Shown here: positions 54,381 through 64,000 of the stretch, piece by piece
Numbering within the stretch: the first letter of the stretch is position 1
Layout of the letters: each line of letters begins with the position of its first letter
Source: Merluccius polli
Taxonomy: Eukaryota > Chordata > Actinopteri > Gadiformes > Merlucciidae
Direction of reading: 5' to 3'
Length of the DNA: 64,000 nt
Assembly (NCBI GenBank): GCA_030340625.1
Contig: JAOPHQ010003475.1
Span: 39,499 to 103,498 of the forward strand
Program-made: the position numbers and the translations under genes
Notes under the pieces: generated by a model
What the model was told of the DNA's origin: nothing
The model's input: the letters and a program-made list of their open reading frames with translations, nothing else
Databases searched by the model: none

Positions 54381-55819
54381 TAAATAAATATATAATAAAA
54401 TATAATTAACTACCCACAAGAATTAACATATGAATAAGTATATGAAATTATGTTTAAAGTCATGAAACAATAAGCAGTATCATCTGCTCTGAAATGCTGG
54501 AGGTGTGTGTAACTTAAATGACCAGTTACCAGGCGATCCATCACAATCATCGTTGCGTTAATTTGACGGTTTTTTCCAATGGAGTTCAGTATTGACGTTA
54601 CTCACGTGAAAGGAAATTCACATCAAACTATCAAACTAGAGGGGTATTCCATCAAAGTCGCTAACGAAAGCGGCGATTAGTTGATTAAGCCTGGTTAGAA
54701 CTAGCGCCAACTTCCACTTGAGGCTAAAGCCGTTCCATCAACGCAGTTCAGCCGCGCCTTGCTCAGGTTAGTTCAAGCCAGGCTAACGTTATCCTGGATT
54801 ACGCGCGTTCACGAGATATGTAACCAGCCCATAACCGTGAATGTCGAATCATGGATCAAATGTCCGAAAGGGACCGAGCGGGATATTTTCCAGCGGCAAG
54901 CCGAGTGTGCCACAATTCGACTTCAATGAAACGCGGAAAACCGGAACGCGTGCTGGTGTTTCAGAACGCGTTTCATTGAAGTCGAATTGTGGCACACTCG
55001 GCTTGCCATACTTGTGGAGGTCTATGAGGAGTACACGCATATAATAACTCAAAAAGGGAACACCGTAACCATTAATAGAAACAGAGGCTGCCTGACACAA
55101 AAATCGGCGATTACTAGAGAAATCAAATATCTTTTCATGCCATTTATTTTCCATTTCTTTGAATATTCTTAATTAGGAAATTAATAAAATTAATAAAGGG
55201 AATTACAAAATGAAGCCAACGCCAAGAATACTACGCATTAGTCTGGACGCGTACTCGGGTCGCGCATATCACAGTGCAAGTGCTAGAACATTCACCCAGC
55301 CGCTGATTAGTGATCACGCGATAATACATACATTTGTGTGCAAATATGTGCCGATTTACAAACGTCCTACGAGTATTTAGAAATACACTGCAATAAAACC
55401 GCATACCACTGTCAAATAAACCACATATTAAATGAGTTTCACTTATATTCCCTTTTAATTAACGTCGAGGTCACGTTAGCTACACTAGGCTAGCTAGCAA
55501 GCTACATTTAGTTAGCACCTACCAGAGAAATAGCCAGTGACAAACAGAAATAACAGCATTAAAAACAGCAGCATATGATCATTGTTGTTTTCACTTACCA
55601 GAATATAATCCGTAAAATGTGGATATGATGCTATCAGTCTCTCTCTGGCGTAGGAACAGGTCCAGGTCGGTTGATGCCGTGTGGTCTGGTCTCTGCTCAA
55701 GTTTAGTTTTATGTGCGAATGCGCATGTGCGGCGAACCTATGCTTAATCCTAAAATTATGCATTTGTCAAAACAGAAATCTCTTGGTTTGAGCTCTTTGC
55801 GAAATTGAATGTAAAAATA
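53533..55819. other. EnSpm 5' region: intron, CA repeat, hairpin, MITE fragment
   Basis: Contains a (CA)n tract at 54341-54375. 54643-54890 resembles a Harbinger-type MITE (GGGGTATTCCATCAAAGTCG). A perfect hairpin follows at 54895-55007. The probable first exon is 55600-55790. No other gene. Confidence 0.55.
54895..55007. repeat. Hairpin, perfect 41-bp arms
   Basis: 54895-54935 and 54967-55007 are exact inverted copies (GGCAAGCCGAGTGTGCCAC...) around a 31-bp loop, in the transposase 5' intron. Confidence 0.95.
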
Positions 55820-55943
55820 TTTATTTTAAACAATTTAATAAATGAAAAATTATTAATTGGAAAAATAAAACAAATAATATTAAACTGCATGGAAGGACAA
55901 TTATAAATTGGATGAAGTACAGCTCGAAAACATTTTTACAGTG

Positions 55944-56940
55944 TGGGTAAAGACGATTGATTCAACAACATCATTCCATCTGGCCCTACGGGTGGCGTCC
56001 AGCCTCTGGAGCAGTGCCGCTGCAGTCATGTCCACCTCTTCCCTGGAGCTAGCCTGCTGGTGGTCACGCAGGAGGCGGCTGCACTCCTCGTCCCAGCCCG
56101 GGATGTAGTTCCTGTTGTAACACGCGGGATAGTCCTCTTTGCCGCACCCAGGAGAACCCCACAGTAAGCTGCGTAGGCAGCGTCCACATCAGCTGCCTCT
56201 GGATCCGGCAGGCTAGCTGACCTTTTTTCTGTCTCCTCTGCAAGACTCCCAGGTGGCCTTCCGGAAATTCCATCTTTTGACAGGTTTCCCTGCGACCGGT
56301 TGCACCAGTGATGGGACTTTAATGATGGACGGTCAGTGGTGTGAACGGGGGAACCTGTCCAGGACACGTCTCTCTGGTTTTGGGTCGTTGCTGCGGCACA
56401 CGGTAAAGGCCAGATCCGGGTTGGTGAAGGTATTCCAGCATGCAGAGAAGAAACTTGGAGGCTCCTTAGGGTCGAACAGCAGCAGAGCATCGGTGTTGGA
56501 GGCCCATTCACTCAATGCCACTCCGTTAGGTGTTGTGTGGTTGTAACCCCAATCTGTGTGTTGACAGTTGAAGTCACCTGCATAGATGGCGGGTGCAGTT
56601 ACGGACGGGAGTGACAACGCAGACAGTTCGGATGGTGGGGGCTTGTATACGTTGATGACTGATGTTTCCTGGATTATGGTAACCAGCCACTCGATGTTAG
56701 AGCCTGGTGGGGATTGGCTACTGGCTGACCAGGTTAGTTCAGTCCTGACGAAGGTTGCCACACCATGTTGCTTACTGTGGATGGACCCAGCGAGATGGAA
56801 CCCAGGCATCTTGAGGATGTTATCAGCTGTGCAGTGTGTTTCCTGCAGGAGCACCACCGCTGCCCCGTTGGAATCAGCCAGGTGACACACGACCTCGAGT
56901 TTGGCGGTGGTAAGGCCCTCGACATTGAATTGGAGCACTG
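55944..56940 (-). mobile_element. LINE endonuclease, upstream side of the EnSpm insertion
   Basis: Minus-strand reading starts LQFNVEGLTTAKLEVVCHLA and contains the AP-endonuclease motifs VVLLQETHC, SKQHGVATFVR, YAGDFNCQHTDWGYN and NPDLAFTV. A frameshift near 56340 moves the reading to the next frame. It then continues to ARWNDVVESIVFTH, where the EnSpm begins. An I/Nimb-like clade is suggested by GDFNCQHTDWG. The LINE is dead by frameshift and insertion. Confidence 0.78.
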
Positions 56941-57609
56941 GCAGGCCTCCTCAAGACCAGGAGAGAAAACACATGAGAATGAAAGGAATAACGTGAAGTG
57001 GAGAAGGAAGATGAGGAGGAAGTGCTGGAAATAACAGAGAAAAATAAAGAGGAGGAAATGAAGGAAACAAAAACTGAAGGTGGAGGAAGAAAGAAACAAA
57101 AAGAAAATATAGTTGTACAATAATATCAGTAGAAACAGAAAGAAGAGAAGGAGGAAGAATATGAGGAAATTGTGACGTGAACAAGACAAGGAGTGGTTGA
57201 GTTCTGGAAACGTGTTCATTTTCCCTGCCAGGCCCAGAGCTTTCTAATGTACCAGTCCACATACTATAATTTCAAAGGACTGGACTTAATGAAATGATAT
57301 ATTTTACAGTGTTAAGATGACAAACAGCTGGTTTATTGTGAACACTTTGATTTATTAAAGCCAACTTGCTCAGTGAACGTACAATGAAAAAAAATATACA
57401 TTTTAATACAGCATTCAGGAAAGAAAAAACTCTTGTCATTGGACTTTCTTTGGTTCATACTTTATTGGACAAATGTATGTTGGCTATTGCTGTGTTCTGT
57501 ACATTTGTAAATCAAAACAAAGATGTTATTTAGTGTAAGAGGCGGGTTTTAGTCAGGATTAGTTAGAATTCTTTTTGATTAAATTCAGTAATAAAAGACT
57601 CACTGTAAT

Positions 57610-57612
<3 letters not shown>

Positions 57613-57682
<70 letters not shown>
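57613..57682. repeat. (TA)n microsatellite
   Basis: About 35 TA dinucleotides. Confidence 0.97.
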
Positions 57683-57684
<2 letters not shown>

Positions 57685-58739
57685 CGATTTGTGGTACTAC
57701 ATCCTATCTTATAAGATATTATATTGTATTATAGATACGATGTACTTTAGTTACTTTATCCATTTGCAGTAATGGCGACTATTCTCAAACCATGTCCTAG
57801 AAAGGCTTTGTAATTTACTGGATTGCACAAGTACCAAAGCATTTGAAAAAAATAAAATTGTTTGTGTGGATTCCTTGGAAGAAATGTGGGGACATTATAT
57901 TCATTAGCGTGATATATGTGATTGTGCCACCAGAAACTCCCAAACCTCTGATGATGTTTTTGAATAAATGTGTACAGATGGAAGCAAGCATCTCTTGGAG
58001 CCACACAAATATTACTGCGAATGCGTGTGTGTTTGTGTGTGTGTGTGTGTGCACCAGTGTGCCTATTGGGAAATCCACATCAAATTCACACTATTTATTT
58101 TAATTTTACTGTCTTTCATTTATTGTCTTTTATAGCTACATTATTACCCAGGTGGGAAGCATAAAAGATTAAACAGAAAGAGAACACACAAGTGTTAATG
58201 TCGGTGTGGCAAATTGTCCTTTGATTTCACTATAAACACTTAACAGGTACTTTGGAAGAGATAATAGGCAATAGCATACATGCAAACAATGGTAAAAGCC
58301 AAAATACAAATCACAAATTAACCACAATTTCATAGCCAAAATATATAACTAACTTTAATTTGATTTAAAGTTAGGTCAATATAGAAGGAAGACATATACA
58401 TAAGTATTCCAGTCCTATCTGTTAAAAGTAATAGCTCTATATGTAAAAATAAATATTGACCTCATTTAAAAATCTAAACTGAAATCAACTGTTGGTAAAA
58501 TGTAATTCTAAAGTTAAAAACATTACATCTCTGTATGATCCCTTACACAAGGCTCTGTGCTAACACCAACAACATTACAATAATACTCTGGTCAATCACT
58601 TTCAGAAATACAGTCTGCGTTGATTCTTGAAATATTCAGTGTAACATATTTCCATTGGCAGTTTAGACATAATTCTCTGCTTTCTATAGGTAATCACATT
58701 GTGCTTCATTATACTGAGAATACAGAGCTCCTTTCCTCA

Positions 58740-58860
58740 CAAGGAACAGGCAGACAGCTCGATCCTATTTCCCATTTGGGATTAATAAAGTATCCTATCA
58801 AATCTTATCTTAGATAGATAGATGGAAAGATAGATAGATAGACAGACAGCCAGATAGACA
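58740..58860 (+). mobile_element. LINE 3' tail with GATA repeat
   Basis: GGGATTAATAAAGTATCCTATC followed by imperfect GATA/GACA units, the typical 3' end of fish CR1/L2/Rex-like LINEs. Confidence 0.6.
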
Positions 58861-60654
58861 TAGATAAATCATTATTGTATGTTTTTCTAGAGTGCATAAC
58901 ATCAGCCATATTTACACAGCTGCCAGAAAATGCATTTGAGCATGTGAAGAAAAGGTAAAAATACCCCAAAACAACAAATACTGTGTTGAGCATTTCTCCA
59001 AGAGATCTGGGGAAAATCCACTATTACTTTCAGGAAACGTTGACATTCATGTGATCAGACATTGATCCTGAACCCTGCTGAAATAAAGGCAGTGCTGCTA
59101 TAAGGCTGAAGTCAGCTTCATGCTACATTTGGAGTAGATGGGAGACGACCACAACGAGGTTATGGGTGACATGGGTTATGGGTCTTGGGGCAAATTGTAT
59201 AAACAAATTGCTTGAGTTCATTTTACCCAGACTGCTGCCAGATGGTTTGGCTTTGCCACATCGGGCAATGTAATGAGCCAGACCAAGGCACGTTACTTTC
59301 TTGTTTTTAAAAGAGCATGTGAAAATACACGTATGTGTCTGAAATGTCTCCATACAAACACATTTGGATTAGTGGAAAGGCAGGAACTACAAACATGGCA
59401 GAACTTATTTTCTTCTTCATAGGTGGGTATCTCCAATCTCCAAAGAAGAAAAGCTGAACCAATGACAGGCCATTTAAACAGGAATTGCCATTTGTGCCAG
59501 TGCTAGGGGACTGGCCTTCAGTTCAATTTGGGGTGCATAGCCAGATGTACAGTACATGTCGTTTTTTTTCATCGAAGGGCAAGATTTTTTTTAAATAAAC
59601 GAGGGAGGTAAAAAAAAAATGGGAGAGAGCAGCGTATAAATGATATCATGTGTGAGACGATGCAGTTGAACACACACTGTTCTCTGGTCTGGTCTCTCCG
59701 CCGTGGTGGTCTCGTGAATTTCTGACGGCCCGCTCAATCTTCGCTCAAGCCAATTCCACGGTCCCAAACAAAAGGAAGACGAGAACTGGATCGCGATAAG
59801 GGCCTTGTTTATCAACTCCTGCAAACCGTGGGAGGGGGATGCTGCGGTAGCTAGGAGACTGTAACGTATCGCGTCCTGTGTTACGGTAAAACCCTCTCAC
59901 TAACATGTCTCCAATCAGATTCCAATGCAACATGCTCCGTTTCCTCCCGCCAAAAAAACACCCACAAGGAAACCACCAATTAACTTGCTATGGTCGAATC
60001 CCGGCTATTAAAGCAACAGCGTAGTCAAGGGCACATCATAACAAGAGGCCTGGGTTGTCTCAGACCTGCCTTGTTTAGGAAAAGTCCCAAAATAGTGCAG
60101 AACCACCAAGTCATCCAGAGTGATGATGAGTAACAGAGATCCAAGCCTATCTAGTTTCTAGTAGTGCTGATATGAGAGATAGCCTCTTGGTCTTAAGTGT
60201 GCTTAAGCCAAACACTATTAGAAACAGGAGACCATCTGAAATGATCCACTTGGCACAAGATGTTCTGTCATGAGGCCAGAGAAGAAATACTGTGGATACT
60301 TTTGCCTGTCGAATTTAATAAAGACAAATCCTGTATTATAGCTGTAGTCTCTATTGACAAAAGGTTAATGCTTTTTAACTGAAAGCTGCTTTACATGGAC
60401 ATGGACACGGGTAACACATGCACGTAGACACACAGAGACACGCACACACACACGCAACCACTGTTCTGTTAGAGGAATGTTTTAGTAAAGACAGAGCAGT
60501 CTCACTGCATTAATGTATCAAAACTAATGCGGTGAAGGAAACTAACTTGGAACCTGTTCAGGTAGCTTATCCCACTTGAAAGCATTATTAGCATATTATG
60601 ACATTACCATAACCGATAAACAACCAGTAGTGCCATAGGTTATATATATCGTAT

Positions 60655-60870
60655 CCACACACACACATACACACACACTGAAACACATGCACATACACAC
60701 AAACACACACACACACACACTGAAACACATGCACATACACGTGCACATATAACGGAACAAACACACACACACACAAACACAGTGAAACACAGGCACACAC
60801 ACACATAATGGAACAAACACACACACACCAGCAAGCAGGCACACATGCACAGGCATACACACACACAAAT
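60655..60870. repeat. CA-rich cryptic repeat
   Basis: Repeated ACACACACTGAAACACATGC and ATAATGGAACAAACACAC blocks. The Cys/Val-rich minus-strand frames are artefacts. Confidence 0.9.
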
Positions 60871-61965
60871 CACTGTTTCTGCTCATCTGCTGTCCATTAC
60901 GCGGCTCTTCATCTCCCCCAGAGTGCCCTGGGAGCTGGTGCACTCTGCTGCGTGTGGACGACTTATTGCTACATGTCGAGTCTGCGTGAGGCCATTGCCT
61001 CCATTGAACCCCCATTTCTTCTCCTGAACTCTCATTGCTTAATGCAAGACATCGTGTCCAGCGCGGCCACCGTGTCGTCATCGGAAGAGCAAAAACCCGT
61101 AGCTTCTGTTGCGAGAGTGTCAAAGGTCATCGCGATGTCCCAGAACGGGAGACACATTTGGTCGTCAGGACGTTGATGGGATCCCACGCGGTTCGCATTA
61201 CAGTGGCTCCACATGTTTGTTTTCTGCTTTCCATTGTGTTTTTCATGCCTGTCATTTCACCTGTCATCGTATCACGTAACTGTGTACCTCTGGTCAAACA
61301 AACACAGAATGGACACTGTACTGCTGGACACGCTGCTGATTCACTGGCGAGGATCTTGCCCTTGTGAATCACCACAATAAACAAATATTTGTACATTGTG
61401 TGTATCTGGACCCATCATTTCAAGAGGTTGTTTGTGGTGAACATTGTATTGCTGATTTATATTCTCTGGACAAAGAGTTATTGTTGAGATATGATTCAAT
61501 CACTTATTGTGCAAAATAGTACTTATTTTCACATTGTATTTGCTTTTTTAGTGTGTGTGTGTGTATGTGTGTGTGTGAGAGAGAGTGTGAGTGCATGTCT
61601 GGGAACATTGGCATAGGTCTGTCCGCTGTCTTCAAAAGAACACGTTGTCTTTTTGACTTTGCTGCAAGTTGTTTATGAGTACTATCATTAATCTCCCTCC
61701 CCCACATTGTGTGTGAGTGTGTGTGTGAGTGTGAGTGTGAGTGTGTTTATAGCTTTTTTGGTTCCCCCCCAACATACATGCTGGCAGTGTGTGAGTTGAG
61801 TTACAGTGTGCGTATCGTTCATGTGCGATGAAACGAGTATTCATCATCCCTCCATTCAAACTCCCAGGAAATCCACGATGTCATGTCTAGTTCTAAGGTA
61901 AACTAGTTGGACACATGTATTGAAACCTGTCCCCCTTTGCGTTTTCCACGTCCTGTTCCTGTTGG

Positions 61966-62901
61966 TTACAGGTAGGTGGTGGCCTCTCTGTTCTCTCTCT
62001 CGCGGGCCTGGGCCACCGCCACGTTGATACACTGCAGCCACTCCTCGGCGTGCTTCTCATCCTGGGCCTTCAGCACGTACGTCTTGCTGTCCGTGAAGAT
62101 CTCAAAGGCGCGTGGCAGCCCTCGCTCCCGGCGCTTCTTAGCTACCACCTAGGAAGCGAAACAGAGGGGAAGCCGGATGACCAAATGACTAGTCTCACGA
62201 CTCTGATAGCAGACAAGCTCGAATCTGGGTGAACGGGGCATTTCAATTTCTTTCGCTTCATATTTGTTTTGACCGATCTGTTCGGGATCTGTAAGCTAGT
62301 TGGCTAACAGTGAACACAATCTCGGCCAGCACCGCCAGCACTAGTCCGGTGGGAATACAAGCTAAAACATCTTGTCCGGACACTGACCTTCTTTGAAAAA
62401 ATGTCTGTGAAGGTTTCAAATCAACTGTGTAGACTGGCTACTGTAGAAATACACTTCAAATCCTCTTCAGAAAGCTTCATCCACTCGCGCGAATATGTTT
62501 TTCTTCGATAGCATATCTCCGTAACGAAACAGGAAACAATACCCAATGACCAAATCGGCATGTGGAGAATGTCTTATACCATTAAGAAAAGTATTGCGTT
62601 ACTTGTACGTACAAACCTGGACCGAATATGAACCTAATAAGAGGGGAAATGGACCCGTCTCGACAAATGACAACACAGACCTCATTAGGTAACTATCTCA
62701 ATGTGCCGGATAGTGATAGGCTGGGTTGGAGACTGTAGACTGTAGACTGCGGTCTATGATCGACGGGTTGTCTTCAGTGTGTACAACTTTTCTCAACATT
62801 CGGGAAACAAATTCTTAATGTCTTCATGTTTCATGAACGGTTCTTACCTTGACACTCTGCACCTTGCTGAGCTCAATGGGGATGTCCTCCAGCTCGTCTT
62901 T
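61966..62901 (-). CDS. veph1: veph1-like gene, last two coding exons (PH domain end)
   Basis: Exon 62848-62901 (KDELEDIPIELSKVQSVK, 18 codons) splices in phase 0 to 61966-62148. That exon encodes VVAKKRRERGLPRAFEIFTD, KTYVLKAQDEKHAEEWLQCI, then NVAVAQAR and ends ATTYL-stop. This is the C-terminal half of a pleckstrin-homology domain: the beta strands, then the final helix with the conserved tryptophan. I recognise it as the end of VEPH1 (melted family, a membrane-phosphoinositide-binding PH protein). That name is from recall; another PH protein is possible. Sequence is intact and codon use is GC-rich compared with the surrounding transposons, as expected for a conserved host gene. Upstream exons lie beyond the window. 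Confidence 0.72.
62149..62847 (-). other. Last intron of the veph1-like gene
   Basis: Bounded by GTAAGA (donor side) and CTTCCTAG (acceptor side). No repeats or other genes recognised. Confidence 0.65.
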
Positions 62902-64000
62902 CTGTGGAAGACACAGAACATACAGAACATATAAGCCTTCAAAACACGTCTTTACATGCAGGTGGAGAATGTAACACATGTGGATCTGATGTTTTCCCCA
63001 AATCGTATTTTTATAATTTATATATTTGTATTCTGATCATGTTTCAAAACAATACAAACAAAATCCCACATCCCAGTGTGCTTGAATTAGCCTAAATGAA
63101 TGAGTACAAAAAATACGAATACATGTATAACATGTCAAAAAATGTTATTTTTGAACGGATGAACAGATAAATTGCTCCAAATTATAATGTGCATTACAAT
63201 GACAACCTTAGCGCGACATAATGCTACCCTGTTTAGGCCTTTGTATGGTCAGGGAAAAAAAGGGGTTTATTTAAAACATGCTGGAATAGGAATACAGAGT
63301 CATTTACAGTTGGAAGAACGAGACACAGTTAAACTGACAAGGTCATATATTGATTACCGGTTGGGCTCAAGATATGTTTAATGTCTTAAAGGTGCAACGT
63401 GTAAGATTATTAGTTTAAAACATTCAAAAATGAACTACAATTATCATCAGAATGTGAAGAAATAACAGTTTTGACATTATGTCAAATATGTCTATGTATT
63501 GTGTTGCTGAGATATTTACTTAAGTTAGCACACATAGTTACATATTGCACTATAATATAATATCTTGTTACATGTACATGTTTGTATAATGGCAATGTGA
63601 CCAATCTCATTTAAATAGTTAACACACCTCACGTTGTGCTTTCCTCTCTTCAATATATAGTCCGATTCCCATTTCTGTCATGTGACTTCTGCATGGATTC
63701 ATGCTCATGCACAAAGTTCAATAAACTGTATCCTGCACCTACAGCACAGGATTCATCCTTCATCTACAGTGACCTCTGGTTAAATGCTTCAATCTGTAGT
63801 GTACACTCTGGAGACGTAGGCCGCTGGGATGTGTTGTCCCCGGACCAAAGCTCGAACACTGAAGTTTATTGGCATTTGTCTTCGCCAAGGAAGGAAGTGC
63901 TACTAGCCCTGGAGCATGCTCACAAGGTGGCCCGCTTATTTTGTGTGTGTGTGTGTGTGTGTAATGGACTCCATTTACGTCCTTAAGCGGTGAGGGGGGG
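62902..64000. other. Intron of the veph1-like gene, no further exon seen
   Basis: AT-rich with a (GT)n tract at 63942-63961. No exon resembling a PH domain start was found. Confidence 0.5.

Larger units (their letters stand above)
45820..55943 (-). mobile_element. EnSpm/CACTA-type DNA transposon, 10.1 kb, apparently complete
   Basis: The left end CACTGAAAAAAGTTTTTAG (45820) and the right end CATTTTTACAGTG (to 55943) form CACTG termini. The dinucleotide TG flanks both sides (45818-45819 and 55944-55945). Excising the element and one TG restores the interrupted LINE frame across ESIVFTHSSRKAW, which proves both boundaries. AT-rich subterminal repeats flank the genes. Inside on the minus strand are an intact 889-aa transposase, a 526-aa PB1-domain partner, and nested MITEs between and beside them. 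Intact genes, termini and duplication make this the best candidate here for a recently mobile element. Confidence 0.88.
56941..61965. other. Large gene-poor stretch with microsatellites
   Basis: Purine-rich sequence at 56985-57160, a (TA)n run at 57613-57682, GT repeat at 58026-58052, a LINE tail at about 58740-58860, CA/GT arrays at 60655-60870, 61550-61600 and 61705-61750. 59.0-60.6 kb looks like ordinary unique sequence. Part of it may be the 3' UTR of the veph1-like gene (minus), but no boundary can be set. I see no coding gene. Confidence 0.55.

Noticed and set aside
60588..60873. Cys/Val-rich open frames
   Set aside because: Translations of a CA/GT microsatellite.
61035..61367. 110-codon plus-strand frame near the veph1-like gene
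   Set aside because: No recognizable domain, splice partner or conserved motif; composition like random sequence.

Overview
This is a teleost fish window, and nearly all of it is nested transposable elements. The evidence for a fish is the split-gene structure, long AT-rich introns, abundant CA/GT and GATA microsatellites, and the particular mix of hAT, Harbinger, EnSpm/CACTA, L1, CR1/L2/Rex-like and Gypsy-type elements. The only host gene I would defend is the 3' end of a veph1-like PH-domain gene on the minus strand (61966-62901). A decayed HIPK-like kinase fragment (44373-45512) may also be host-derived. No bacterial or organellar sequence, tRNA, rRNA or CRISPR array is visible.

Left third. 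1-1111 is one end of a Harbinger element (HARBI1-like nuclease, minus). 1113-5103 is a decayed hAT element whose transposase is split by a 1.1-kb non-autonomous hAT with a perfect 8-bp target duplication. 5104-6190 is a tandem array. From 6191 to about 22100 runs, on the minus strand, one large broken gene: a KMT5A-like SET domain, short linker exons, two C2H2-like fingers, a tyrosine-recombinase-like core, a run of 30-51 bp mini-exons, and a Cys-containing C-terminal domain. It is interrupted by an L1 retrotransposon (14941-17067), a CR1/Rex-like remnant (7490-8620), a large minisatellite (13850-14672) and a nearly complete 3.66-kb Harbinger element (9631-13290). That Harbinger carries an intact Myb/trihelix-like gene and a HARBI1-like gene with one homopolymer frameshift.

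Middle. 23430-25659 is an RPA-like OB-fold/zinc-ribbon gene (minus) broken by one stop codon and by a hAT MITE that itself contains a second hAT MITE. 26-38 kb is a patchwork of hAT MITEs, a MADF/BESS fragment, deleted LTR retrotransposons, partial copies of a PB1-domain gene, and several near-perfect hairpins. 38894-42250 (minus) is a multi-exon gene of a widespread but, to me, unnamed family carrying S-D-x-C-G-x-Q-N-R-N, probably a DDE-type transposase; this copy has one stop and two frameshifts.

Right third. 45820-55943 is a 10.1-kb EnSpm/CACTA-type element. It has matching CACTG/CAGTG ends, a 2-bp TG target duplication, an intact 889-aa transposase and an intact four-exon (about 526 aa) PB1-domain partner gene. 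It sits inside a LINE: removing the element and one TG restores the LINE reading frame exactly, which fixes both boundaries. 57-62 kb is mostly low-complexity and unassigned sequence leading into the veph1-like exons.

Four themes recur. Minus-strand multi-exon transposon genes carry arrays of symmetric acidic mini-exons. Perfect or near-perfect inverted duplications with 25-54 bp arms recur. G-run minisatellites with a shared GCG-ATTG core sit inside unrelated hAT MITEs. MITE insertions with exact 8-bp duplications imply recent activity.
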